Assembly (NCBI GenBank): GCA_001414345.1
Contig: LLCB01000130.1
Location: forward strand, 84,585-148,584
Direction of reading: 5' to 3'
Length of the DNA: 64,000 nt
Source of the DNA: Hymenoscyphus infarciens
Lineage: Eukaryota; Ascomycota; Leotiomycetes; Helotiales; Helotiaceae
The translations under genes were made by a program, and so were the position numbers. Shown piece after piece: positions 34,858 to 47,880 of the stretch (positions are counted from its first letter, which is position 1; each line of letters starts with the position of its first letter). The notes beneath the pieces were generated by a model, which worked only from the letters and a program-made list of their open reading frames with translations, searched no databases and had not been told where the DNA came from.

Positions 34858-36226
34858 GATAAGCTCTTAGAAGATTATTTTAACTCTTACTATAATATAT
34901 AATCTTAAAGTTAAATAGATAGATACTATTACTACCTTTCTAAATAGTAAGATTAATAAAGAAGTTTATTATAATATACTTCTAAGATATACTAAGAATA
35001 GTGTTATATACGATTCTAAAGAATACATAGCTAAATTAAATAAGTTCTTATATAGTCTTAAATAATCCCCTCAGCTATAGTAAAATAAATTACATAAGAC
35101 ACTTAAAGAGATGAGATTTAAGCTCTTAGTAGCTAATTATTATATATACTAAAATAAAGCTATAAAAGTCGTTATTTACATATATATAGATAACTTCTTA
35201 ATAGTAGGTAAAAAGTAGTATATTAATAAAGTTAAAACTAACCTTTATATAAAGTTTTAGATAAAGAACCTTAGTCTAGCTAGATATTTTCTTAGAGTAC
35301 GTATTTTACATAATAGAGAAAATAAAAAGCTATATTTTTATTAAGATACCTATATCTTAAAGATTCTTAAACACTTTAGTATAAAAGACTATAATCTAGT
35401 TATAACTCTTTTAAACCTTGGATACGTAAACTTTATAGTACTAAATATAGAATAAGCCTCTTAAAAGAGTATAAAAGAGTACTAATTAATAATAGAATTA
35501 GCTAATTATATAGCTATTCTTACTCAGCTAGATATATCGTATATAATATTAGTATTATTAAAGTTTTTAGTTAATCCTTCGTAGTAGTATATTTAAGCTA
35601 TAAAACACTTATTATAATATTTCTAAGAAATAAAGAATTAGTATATTATATATAAAGAACTAGATCTAAAAGAACTAGAAGTATATACTAATACTAGTTA
35701 TACGAATTACTTATATACTAGTAAATCGACTTCTAGATATACCTTCTTTTTAGAAGAGAGTATTATTACTTATTAATCCTAGAAATAATCTTATACTATA
35801 CTATACTTAATTAAATCGAAATACTATAGTATTACTAAATTAGTAAAGAAGGTTATATAAGTATAGTTCTTACTCTTAGAATTAGAGTATAAAAGTAAAG
35901 ACGCCTTATAAGTTTAAGTAGGAAGTAATTACTATAGAGCTATATAAATTATAGAGAATCCTAAATTATATTAATATATAAAGCACTTCATATACAAGTA
36001 ATAATTCATATATAAAAGAGTAAAGAAGAGTATCGTAGAATTATACTATATACCTACGAGCGAGATGCCAGCAGATAAACTAACTAAGATATTAAGAGGT
36101 AATAAGTATAAGAAGTTTGTAAAGCTATTACAGCTTATAAGGTTATCTATTTAGAAAGGTTAAAAGTTAAGAATAGATAGAGTTATATAGAATAACCAGT
36201 TTAGAGACTAAATCTTGAATAGAGAG

Positions 36227-36408
36227 TGTATTATTATATTAGATATTCACTCTTATAATAGCTACCCGATTAGGGTTAGCTTACTCTTAGGGTACTTATA
36301 CTCCCTCCTAAGTATAGTAGATAGTTCTCTCCTTATAGTAATTAATACCTAATTCTCTACTCTACACTTTTGAATGCCTGTAACACTTCTCTTGACCTTG
36401 CACCTGCA
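36227..36408 (+). repeat. Right LTR of the Copia element
   Basis: 182 bp ending CACCTGCA. It is less mutated at its 3' end than the left copy, which ends CACCTATA. Confidence 0.85.
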
Positions 36409-36544
36409 ATATATATTAGTCCAGCCCAGCCGCGGCAGTCATCGGAGTTGTTGTGCTGGTCTCGGATATCTTTTGGTGGGGCCTCCGCCATCCAAACCGT
36501 TCTTCGTTGTCTGAATGCTTCTAGAATAACGAAGGCCATGTATC

Positions 36545-36720
36545 CGAGCCTTGTAGAACAATCAAATTCATCGTCTAAACTCTTCTAAAATAACGAACGC
36601 AATCTATTCGAGCCTAGTAGAATAACTAAATTGATTGCCCAAACTCTTCTTGAATAATAAAGGCAAATCCTTCGAGCCTTATAGAACTATCAAATTAACT
36701 GTCCAAGTTCTTAGCTAAAC
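36545..36720. repeat. 64-bp tandem repeat, about 2.8 copies
   Basis: Units start at CGAGCC (36545, 36609, 36673), spaced exactly 64 bp. Each carries TAGAAYNATCAAATT followed by a CCAAACTCTT-like block. Related single units occur near 49910-49950, 60890-61000 (inverted) and 63270-63300. Confidence 0.75.
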
Positions 36721-36722
36721 AA

Positions 36723-38572
36723 TTAAGCCGCAGGCCCCAAATTCACCTCCCGAAACTCCAGTTCGGATTCGTTTGACTCGGGGTCACGCCAATAATGTTT
36801 TTGAGCCCAAAGACCATGCTGCGGACTCAGTGGCAAACCCTCCGATGCTGGAATAGCCCCCTCTCCAACGGTAGCCATATTCAAATTCCTATCAGTCGGT
36901 GATTCTATTTCTTGTGGAGACGGGTAGTTTGCCCGTGGCATCTTATCCTCAGCATTGTACCGCGAAAATCGAAGTGGGGGGTATTTGAGAAAATAAAGCA
37001 TAGCGAGAGCCGATATTCCCTCGTATTGCAAAGGTGGTGGTGAAGGCCTTGACAAGTAACACAGAATGTGGCTCAAAATAAGAGGTTCACCAAATTGAAT
37101 ACGGTCATCTCCCCCCTGAATTGGCATCGGGACAGCATTTGCTGACCATATGTCATATTCCGAAACCAAAAGTCGCAACTCGGAGTCAGAAATGCGACTT
37201 GAGAACCATAGTTCGATCATAGGGTCGAACTCGCTTACTTTTGAAGGATCCGTTTGGCAAGGTTTCTTCTCCATCTTGAATTGCTGGGGTCTGATAAGTG
37301 TTGGTAGGTCGATGAGTAATTCCATGCAACAAATGTGGTAGTAACGATTTGGTTGTACTTTTCAAATCAGCTATTATCTTCGAGCTTTTCAGAAGGGCAC
37401 GACGTACGAGGGTTATCATCTGAATGTTTTCCATCGGGATATACCCGTCGCCGTCCGGTTGTATCGAATAGATTCAACCAATGCGTTGCATTTATACGTC
37501 TTGTACGAGGCCCTGGACTTATAAAGTGTCTTGGACACAGCTCAGTTGGCAGGCAAAATCTCGCTTCGCAAGTTTTCTCATCCGCACCCGCGAGCTTCGT
37601 CTTCTCCAATAAAAGAATCGCTTTGAAATTTTGTAATTGAGGCACGATAAGACGGAAGTCCTGTTTCAGTCGAGAGTAGTTCCGAAAAATTCTGGTGACT
37701 TCCAGTTAGCCCAGTGACTCTAATACAACTGATGGAAAGAAACACCTTGCTGGTATACCGGCGAAGGTGCATATTTTGTACGTGATAACACAGAGTTCGC
37801 ATCGTTGTTCCTTTGTGTCACCATGTACACTACAAGCCTTCTTCACTCGCCTACACCAATCACAGGACTGTTCTGAGTGCGTCTCCGTTGGGGATTCGTC
37901 TGGTTGGGACGAATCTGCGGAATCAGGGAGGTCCTGTTGTTGATCTTGCGGAGGGGTTTCGTTGTTTGCCACCGATGCTTCTGTCGATTTCTGTGGGATA
38001 CCCCCGCAAGGATTTAATTGAAGTTCTTGTTGTTGCTCCTGAAAAAGGAAGGCTTGGTTGTTCTCCTGGAACAAAGCTCTTAATAGCGATGTATGTGGGA
38101 TACACCCCGAAGGATTTGGTTGCACTTGTTGATCTTGCAAAGGAAATTCTCCGTTATGCATCTCCTGTAAACTTTCCATTGGTGTCGGTGGTAAATCTCC
38201 GGAAGGAGTCGATTGAAATTCTTGTTGATGATCTTGCAAAGGAGATGCTTGGTTGTTCTCCTGGAACAAACCTCTTAATAGCGATGTATGTGGGATACCC
38301 CCCGATGGGTCTGGCAGCACTTGTTGTTGATTCTGTAGAAATTCTCCGTACATCTCCCGTATAGTTTCTATTGGTATCGGTGGGAGCTCCGTCGAAGAAG
38401 CTGATTGCGCTTCTTGTTGTTGATCTTGTGCGGTTGATGCTTGCGTGTCCGCCTCGTCTGTTTCTATTGATGGCTGTGGAATGTCCCGCCAACGATTATG
38501 CACTTGTTGCATCTGCGGTGGGCTAGGTATCTCGATGTCTTGAGGGTTAACATGTTCTTGGGGAACGTCCAT
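36723..38572 (-). CDS. Zn2Cys6 transcription regulator with internal repeats
   Basis: Three exons (38572-37746, 37691-37408, 37357-36723; introns 54 and 50 bp) give 581 residues. Exon 1 is Gln/Pro/Ser-rich and contains a repeated module: SGGIPHTSLLRGLFQENNQA recurs about 66 residues later with small changes, followed by a third partial copy. The zinc cluster lies late, at about residues 237-268: CDWCRRVKKAC, ten residues, then CELCVITYKIC, an exact CX2CX6CX10CX2CX6C pattern. After the junction at PAR|IFRNYSRLKQDF come a hydrophobic stretch (VPQLQNFKAILLLEK), RYYHICCMELLIDLP and an acidic C-terminus. It probably binds DNA in the nucleus; targets unknown. The second intron uses donor GTACGT. 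No ATG precedes 38572 in frame. It lies next to the Copia element, on its right side. Confidence 0.8.
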
Positions 38573-39082
38573 TTGAAGATGACTCGAAAGGATGAATTGA
38601 GTTGAGTTGGGAAAAGACCCAAAGTTGTGTAAGCACGGAAAGCTGGGAGCAAAGACTTTGTGATGTTGTTCCAGGTTGTTTCGTTCTTCCTCGACCCATG
38701 ATGACCTAAATGGGAAGTAAGACAAACTGGGTCGCTACTTCCCTATTTCGTTTTTCCGGTTCTGAGGTGGTCCCGACATAGGTACCTAGGTACCTTAGTG
38801 ACAATTTGGAAAGGAAGTCACGATTCATCACTTCCAGGTTCATGAGGCAAGAGCTCCACACCATGAACTTCTTCGAACTTCCATTCCGAGTTGGAAGCCT
38901 TAAGTTCCTTCAAGGAAAATAGCAATGCTCAAGCGAAGCCACCAACAGTCTTGGAGATGATGTGAGCTCTGGAGAAATGACTGAGGTCAAGGTTAACCTC
39001 CAACCAGGTAGGTATTGTATTTAGAGATCTCATAACAATAGACCCCTGCGTACTTTATTACCCTCTCCTAGATGCAGATCTG

Positions 39083-39117
39083 ACAGGTACAGTACAGGTA
39101 CAGTACAGGTACAGGCA
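39083..39117. repeat. 11-bp unit repeated three times
   Basis: ACAGGTACAGT in tandem; the last copy is incomplete. Confidence 0.85.
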
Positions 39118-39492
39118 CGGTTCTTGACTCCCGTCGATTTATATACTAGTACTGCGTTTTTAACGGCTTGATCATGATCTTCCCTCAAGGGTGTTCCTTC
39201 CTTGTCGCCTGGTCTTTGGCTTCCCCACGGCAGTTGCGAGTGACGAGTCGGAAGATGTTCGAGATGTTCGAGGCCAACAGGGTGGGTCCATGAAGGGCTA
39301 GTTTGAGGTCAGGGTGGGTCCATGAGCGTCTACCTAGTTTGAGGTATATATATACCTATGGCTCTTCCTCTGAGTTTGCCTGTAGACGGAAGGCAAGACT
39401 CTCCAGAATTCATCCGCTGTGGCGTAGATGACCTTTGGCATGACGACTGCTCTTTTGCCGTGCTTTTGCCACAGCTGAACTGTCCTCGGTAT

Positions 39493-39584
39493 ACTAAATA
39501 CCTAGATACCTAGATACCTAAATACCTAAATACCTAAATACCTAAATACCTAAATACCTAAATACCTAAATACCTAAATACCTA
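39493..39584. repeat. 8-bp ACCTAAAT array, about eleven copies
   Basis: Near-perfect octamer tandem array with two variant ACCTAGAT units at its left end. It lies about 245 bp upstream of the next start codon. Confidence 0.9.
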
Positions 39585-39829
39585 CTCGTAATTACCTAAA
39601 TAACCCCGCCGTGGGCCCCGCCTGCCCCGGACGCTGCGCATCGCATCGCCTCGCATCGCTGTGAGGTGCAGGTGGTATCCCCGACTCTCCCTGTCATAGC
39701 CGTAACCTCCACCTCCTTCCGCGCAGGCGGCGAGTAGACTGTAAAACCTCGACTTGTATAAATCTCACACCCAAAACCTCTTCCGAATACCTTCAAATTC
39801 CTCCAAATCTACTCACAGGCACCGCCAAA

Positions 39830-41322
39830 ATGCCTGCTGTTATCGCCAAAGGTCAGCCACTGCTCGAGACACCCCCCCCCCCCCCCCGTGCACATTCCCC
39901 CATATGATATGATTGGACGGGTCACCACAGATCACCCGATTCCCTGCAAGGCAGAGTGGCGTTGGTCTACGCAAGACGATCCTCCTCTCGAACTCGAGGC
40001 ATCAGTCTGCCCTCTCTCCAATCTATTCACGTCTCCTTTTGATTTCTCTATTCTGGTGCATTTACAACCCCCATATCAATTCTCCCTTTCTAGTCATTTG
40101 CACTTCCCAATTTGTTTCTACACCAAAATCTCTACCATGCCTAACCATCCCGTTGCAGGCGCCATCATTGTCGTCAGTGTCGCCGTAGCTGTAAGACTTC
40201 CCCCTCCAGATTCCGAAATCTTTTTATTGATTTTTATAGGCCGCAATCGCAGTTTACGAATCCCCCCAAGCTCGACAATTTGCTGAAGATGTCCGCCGAC
40301 GGATAGCAATCGCCTTGCACTCCCTCGGCGATGAGATCAACCCTCAAACACAAGAGCCTCGATTCAACCGTCCCGAAGATGCAGAAGGCTTCATGCAGAG
40401 CTCGGCCGAGCCAGGAGTCGACGCAGATGAGGAATCCCGAAGAAGACAACGAGAAGAGTTGATGTACTGGAATGCCGTGCATCTGGAGAAACTCGAGAAG
40501 GAACGCAAGGTTGCAGGAGACAGACCGGCCAACCGGAGTCGTGGATCCAGCTTTGATGATTTCCTGCAAGAAGATCACACTGCCGAAAAGGGGACATATG
40601 TATACAACACAGGTACAGAAGTACAACCGGAAGCTGAGGAAGGACTCCGAAACCGTGGTGCTGGTGTACGAGGATTGACTCGAGGTTCCATTTATGCGAA
40701 CCCATTCGGTGACGAGCACCACATCGATTTTGACGAGCAGCGAGCTATTGATGCAAGTCTCATGGCACCAGAAGTCTCCGAGAGATACGAGACCATGTCA
40801 GACCTCTACAGCGCGAACGAAGAGCCAATAACCCGCCCTCGCGAGACTACCGCCACCATCGCCGAACAACTTATTGATACATCAGAACCTGTTGAAGACC
40901 CACCTGTCTCTACACCCTCTGCAGAAATGATCGAGGAGAGTTATAACTTTACCAACATGTCCGAGCCAATCCGGGACGACTCTGCTTATGCTTCTATTCA
41001 TGCTTGGGCAGATAATGCCAACAGCAGTTTTTACTCGCCACTTCCTAGTACCCCACGAGCTGGGTCACCTCAACCACAACACGAAGTCGTACCTGGTTCT
41101 CCTACATTCAGTGACCCAGCCATCTCAGTGCCTGGAGACCTTACACCTACCGATTCCATGTCTCTGGCAGGCTCGGGAGAAGAAATATGGGCACCACGAA
41201 GCGGGGCAACCAGCGAGGCCGACATGATGAGTGTTGATGGGGAGGGTATCAGCACCCCCGGAAGTTGGACAGAAGTTGGTAGTGAGGTCAGCGAAAATGA
41301 TGTTGGTGCTATTCACAATTAG
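39830..41322 (+). CDS. Short-anchored fungal-specific protein with acidic tail
   Basis: Three exons (39830-39851, 40159-40190, 40240-41322) give 378 residues. The first exon encodes only seven codons plus one base (MPAVIAK), and intron 1 is unusually long at 307 bp with a run of sixteen C at 39872-39887. The junctions create a hydrophobic anchor (GAIIVVSVAVAAAIAVYES) immediately after the start, so the protein is probably membrane-tethered at its N-terminus. A basic region (RQFAEDVRRRIAIALHSLGDE) and a charged, probably coiled section (REELMYWNAVHLEKLEKERK) follow. The remaining 250 residues are acidic, Ser/Pro-rich and likely disordered. No enzymatic domain seen; function unknown. Confidence 0.8.
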
Positions 41323-42060
41323 ACTTGCTTTCTCTCCTAAAACGGGTTTCGGGACTGGCGATATGGTGTTTTGGATGATTTCATTTGTCGGAGGTATGGT
41401 TGTACATCTGGGTCAACGTGGGATGGGAGGGAATTCCGGCTAGCTGGCGCTGGTTGATGTGATATAGGTATGCTTACATTGTGTATAGGAGTAATTTGTT
41501 GTTTGTGAAGTGGGCAATGCACGTTATTCTTTTCTTCCCTAGGAAATCCTAGTATCATTATCCTCCATTTTTCAAGTGTCCTTCAAGTGTCCTTTTTCAT
41601 TTTGTTTCTTTCGGGGTCTTCGCAACTATAGTAGCGAGACATAACACTTCGTTCTTGCCTGTCCTTGGTCTCTATAGGTAGGTAATGTTTAGAAGCCCCA
41701 CTTCCGAGGGGCACGATCTGAAATACCCATACCCCTCATCCTCTTACCAACACATGTACATGGACGTCTGCAAATACCACACTGCGGCGTTTTTGTACTT
41801 CTTATATGTTCTTATATGTGCCAATACTTCCCAGCCTTTTTGTGTCTCGAGCCCATCCCCAATCAATGGAACCATGATGGTGTTGGTGTGACAGAGTACA
41901 GGGATTCACAAACACTTACTTCTGCATGCTGGCTGTCGATGGTGGTCAGCCAGTTCTCCCTCTTCCTCGCTACCTTACATCGCGACGTTTCCTCTTCTGC
42001 CAACTCGCTCACAGATAACTCGAGGTGAAATTTCATCTTCTGTTCTTAGAAACTTGAACC
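41323..42060. other. Intergenic region
   Basis: 3' flank of the anchored-protein gene and promoter of the phenol 2-monooxygenase gene. No other feature recognised. Confidence 0.6.
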
Positions 42061-44597
<2,537 letters not shown>

Positions 44598-45509
44598 TGA
44601 GTGTTCGTCAACTGGGGTTAATCTTGATCAGAGTGGTAGACGAGCTTACAAAATTCCAGAATCCGACTGTCTTTCGATGGCTTTGAGTATAGAGAGATCA
44701 GGTTCTCTTACCAAAAGTTACAAAACCAAAGGTAAGAAGGTGGGCGGAGTTGCGATACGCCGTGATGGCCATGAGACGAAGGTTAGAAGCAAGTAATTCA
44801 AGAAGCATGAAATTTAGCTATCCTCGGGGAATCGATCGTCTGCGTTTGATCGGTCTCAGCACTGTCTTTGAATATTTAGCCCACATACGTACGACTCCTA
44901 TGAGCGTTGCTACCGAGGCTACCCGCCTAGGGAGCGACCCTGCTTATCGAACACCCCTGAGCGGAAAGGTAGGATGTCCGTTGTCAAATCAAAGGTAAGA
45001 AAAGGCAGCTCTTATGTATAATTTGCCGTGTGCTCTGGATGTTTTCTTATCGATTATTCTCTTGCTGTCGTAAATGAGAAGTGTTTAAACGATGAAAGGG
45101 ATTGAGCTGATTAGTCTGCTTTTGACTTATAGCCCACATGCGCCCCCTCAAAGGATTCGGACTCTCACCACCATCCGTGGGTATACTTTATCTATAAGAC
45201 CCTGGAGTTGGGTAAAAAGGTTGTCATCATCTGCATTATGGACACCCTCTGGGATTCCCGGGAATGCTAACTGGAGAATGTTAAGTCGCTAGCACCTGGT
45301 CAGTTTGCTCACTGGGCCATTTTGGGATTCTTCTTGGTGAAAATACGCGGCTTACATTTGCTCTCAAGTCGTCGATAGTAATTGTTGTCGTCCTCTAACT
45401 AGATCATCTCAATTGTCTTTCCCTAAACAGTGCCAGCGTTTTAGATTTCCTAGCCAGATTAGCACTCCCATCCTTCCAAAAGGCTCCTATCTATGCCTTC
45501 CCTTACTTT
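44598..45509. other. Intergenic region, 0.9 kb
   Basis: No recognised gene. Short frames at 44750-45292 have no family resemblance. The sequence grades into the AT-rich island that follows. Confidence 0.5.
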
Positions 45510-47880
45510 TAAGGCTTTTCTTTCTTATCATATACCTCCTCTTAAGCGCTCCTAGCTACTCATATCCTGTTCCTAGCTATTAATACACCCTTCTCTTCTA
45601 ATTCTATATAAGGCTAAGATTCTTTCTATATCTAGTAGAGAGAATAAGAAGGTTTATATATTATTCTATAGTACTTCGTCCTAGGTATAATATTACTATA
45701 GATTTTATAAGCTACTAGGGTTTTTAGCTGATTTTTATAGAAGTTCCTTTCGCTTCTGCTATAGTTATTATACCTAGGACAAAGTATTTTAGTAGAAGTG
45801 CTATATAGTAGAATATAATAAAAACTAGTGAAAGAGTAGTCTTATTTAGTACCTAAAAAGCAGGGGTTTTACTATAGTAATTAAAGTACCTAGCTAAGCA
45901 CTTAATTAAAGCTATTTACGTTAATAGAGATAACTCTTATATTTAAGCTTTAACTCTCTGCTTTTCCTCTCCTAGCTACTTCTATTCTATACTTCTTACT
46001 CTTCTCTCTCTTTCTACTAGCCTCTATTTTTAGCTTTCCTAGCTACTCTAATCCTTCTTTTATAATTATCCTTTCTCTCTTATTATATCTTATAAGTATA
46101 GTTATTCTATTCTATTATATTTTAATATAGTAGAGTTTTCTTTCTTATTCTAATACCTAGAAGCGTTTAGACAGGGAAATTTAAAACGTTACTAAATATC
46201 TAATTATATAACTCTTTACTTATAATTTTTCTTTATATTAGTATAGTCGATAGTATTATCGTAATAAAATACTATCTCTTTAGTTATTCTTATACCCTAC
46301 GTATAGACGCGTTTAGCAGTCTAGTTTAAAACTACTCTTATTTAGAGTAGTTTTAGACTAAAATCTAGGTAGCTTTGAACTACGATACTACTAAGCTAGT
46401 TTAGAAGTGCTAAGATATTAAAATCTAATTAAAGCTATTTATACTTACTCTATATATAGTAGAGGTACGCCTTTTTCTACCTCTTTATTTAATCTCTCTT
46501 ACTCTCTTAATAACTTCTATCTTATAGAATTCTTTCTAGTTAAGAAATACGTCTATAGAGCGTACTTAAGAGGCCTTCTTTTTAAGAACTTTTTTAGTAG
46601 CTTTTAAGGCTCTTTTAGTAGACTTTTTCGTACTAGGAGTAGTATTAGCCTTACGAGAGGAGGTATATTAATTAAAAAGAAGTAATAAAAGAGTATAAAA
46701 GTGGCGGTAGAAGTAGTAGAAGTGGTAAGAGTAGTAGAAGTAGGTAGGCTTATATTATAAACTAACTTATACTAAAATAATCATTTTTTTTAATAGAGCT
46801 TTTTAAACATAAGAATATAAGTAAATTATTATTAAATTTCTATATCGTTATATACTTTAGTAGGGTTTAAAGAATAAGATAATGATTTAAATATTTAGTT
46901 ATATTAGAGCTAGAAATATAAGATTAGAACCGCGTTCTACTAAATCACATAGAGTATAAGAATAACTGAAGAGATAGTATTTTAGATTAATATATTATTA
47001 TAATATCCTAGTAGTACGTATCTAAATACGCTATAATACTATTATAATATCGTGATATTATATAGTATATCTTTTAATAACTCGTAAGCGCTAAAACCCA
47101 CTTTTTCTTAAAATAATACTATTTACACTTTTTTTATATACTCTTTTATCACTTACTTATTAGACTAAAATGTTTTTTATTTATTAATTTAGTTAATCTT
47201 TATATATAATTAAAGAGTAAAACTTAGTAGAATTTAATATACTAGTTTATTATATTCTAGCTAATAATCTAACGTTATTATCGTCGAATTAGTACTTAGT
47301 AGTAATAGATTTCTAGACATGTTTTGATCTTATATAAGCTACCTTTTTAATCTTATAATATTTAGGTTAATTTAAGAGCTATTTATATAATTCTTTTTTT
47401 AAAATACTCTATTTAAATAGATCTATAATTCTAGCTATTCAGCTATATATTTTTTATAGTATACGTTGTACTATATAAAGCTAAAATATAAGAATAAAAA
47501 AAAAAGTAGAGTAAAAAGCTTAAATATTATAGCTTAGCAATACTACGATATTATTATAATATTTATTAAAATATTAATAATATAAAAGATAATATTATTA
47601 GGTATTATAAGATTTAAATAGTATAAATAGTACGTATTAAAGTAGGTTTCTAATAATATATCGTAGTAGTATATTATTCTAAATACTATCGACTACACTG
47701 CTTTATATACTCTTCTCTCTCTCTATTTAATCGTCTTTAAGAAGCTTAAGAGAGAGCTTAAGAGAGGGTTTGGGAATACTAAGAGCCCTGTTTCTTTTAT
47801 ACCTTCAAGTGTATATTAAATAGTACTGTTTATTATATAAAGTATATTACCAAAAGATACTCTCTCTCAAAGAGTCTTGC
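45510..47880. repeat. AT-rich RIP-like relic, element type unknown
   Basis: About 2.4 kb of very AT-rich, stop-filled sequence like the two recognised transposon islands, with sharp changes in base composition at both edges. It contains CCTAGCTACT-type repeats (45549, 45971, 46036), two long hairpins (45655-45795 and 46318-46359) and a second pair of loosely inverted segments near 46950 and 47650. I could not find LTRs or terminal inverted repeats, so the element class is unresolved. Confidence 0.55.

Larger units (their letters stand above)
27465..36408 (+). mobile_element. RIP-decayed Copia LTR retrotransposon, interrupted by a nested element
   Basis: Direct LTRs (27465-27644 and 36227-36408) flank decayed coding sequence of about 5.6 kb plus a 3.3-kb insertion. 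The flanks are (AT)-rich on both sides (ATATAT), compatible with target duplication. A tRNA-Met-type primer site relic (GGTTATAAGCCTGG) follows the left LTR and a purine run (GAATAGAGAG) precedes the right LTR. In one forward frame, with stops, remnants are visible: a zinc-knuckle/GAG-pre-integrase-like stretch near 29920-29990 (SLNNI then KTFKL), the reverse-transcriptase YIDD box read as YIDN at about 35180-35200, and RNase H near 35755-35830 (SRKQSYTIL). The order integrase before RT is the Copia layout. No frame is intact. Confidence 0.85.
38573..39829. other. Divergent intergenic region with short tandem repeats
   Basis: About 1.26 kb holding the promoters of the Zn2Cys6 gene (minus) and the membrane-anchored protein (plus). 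It contains three 11-bp ACAGGTACAGT units (39083-39117) and an ACCTAAAT array (39493-39584). Confidence 0.6.

Noticed and set aside
31684..34858. Short frames of 60-90 residues within the nested element
   Set aside because: The 31684 and 34667 frames are the two LTR copies of the same sequence, and none of the others resembles a protein family.
37813..38364. Plus-strand frame of 183 residues opposite the Zn2Cys6 gene
   Set aside because: Its repeats merely mirror the repeated module of the minus-strand protein, which has an exact zinc cluster.
39493..39584. Telomere-like repeat
   Set aside because: ACCTAAAT is an octamer unlike the fungal TTAGGG repeat, and genes continue on both sides.
40234..40722. 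Minus-strand frame of 162 residues opposite the anchored-protein gene
   Set aside because: It overlaps a better-supported plus-strand coding exon and shows no domain.
45092..45292. Possible tRNA or small gene (GGATTCGGACTC motif)
   Set aside because: Only a loose B-box-like stretch is present. No cloverleaf or A-box could be paired with it.
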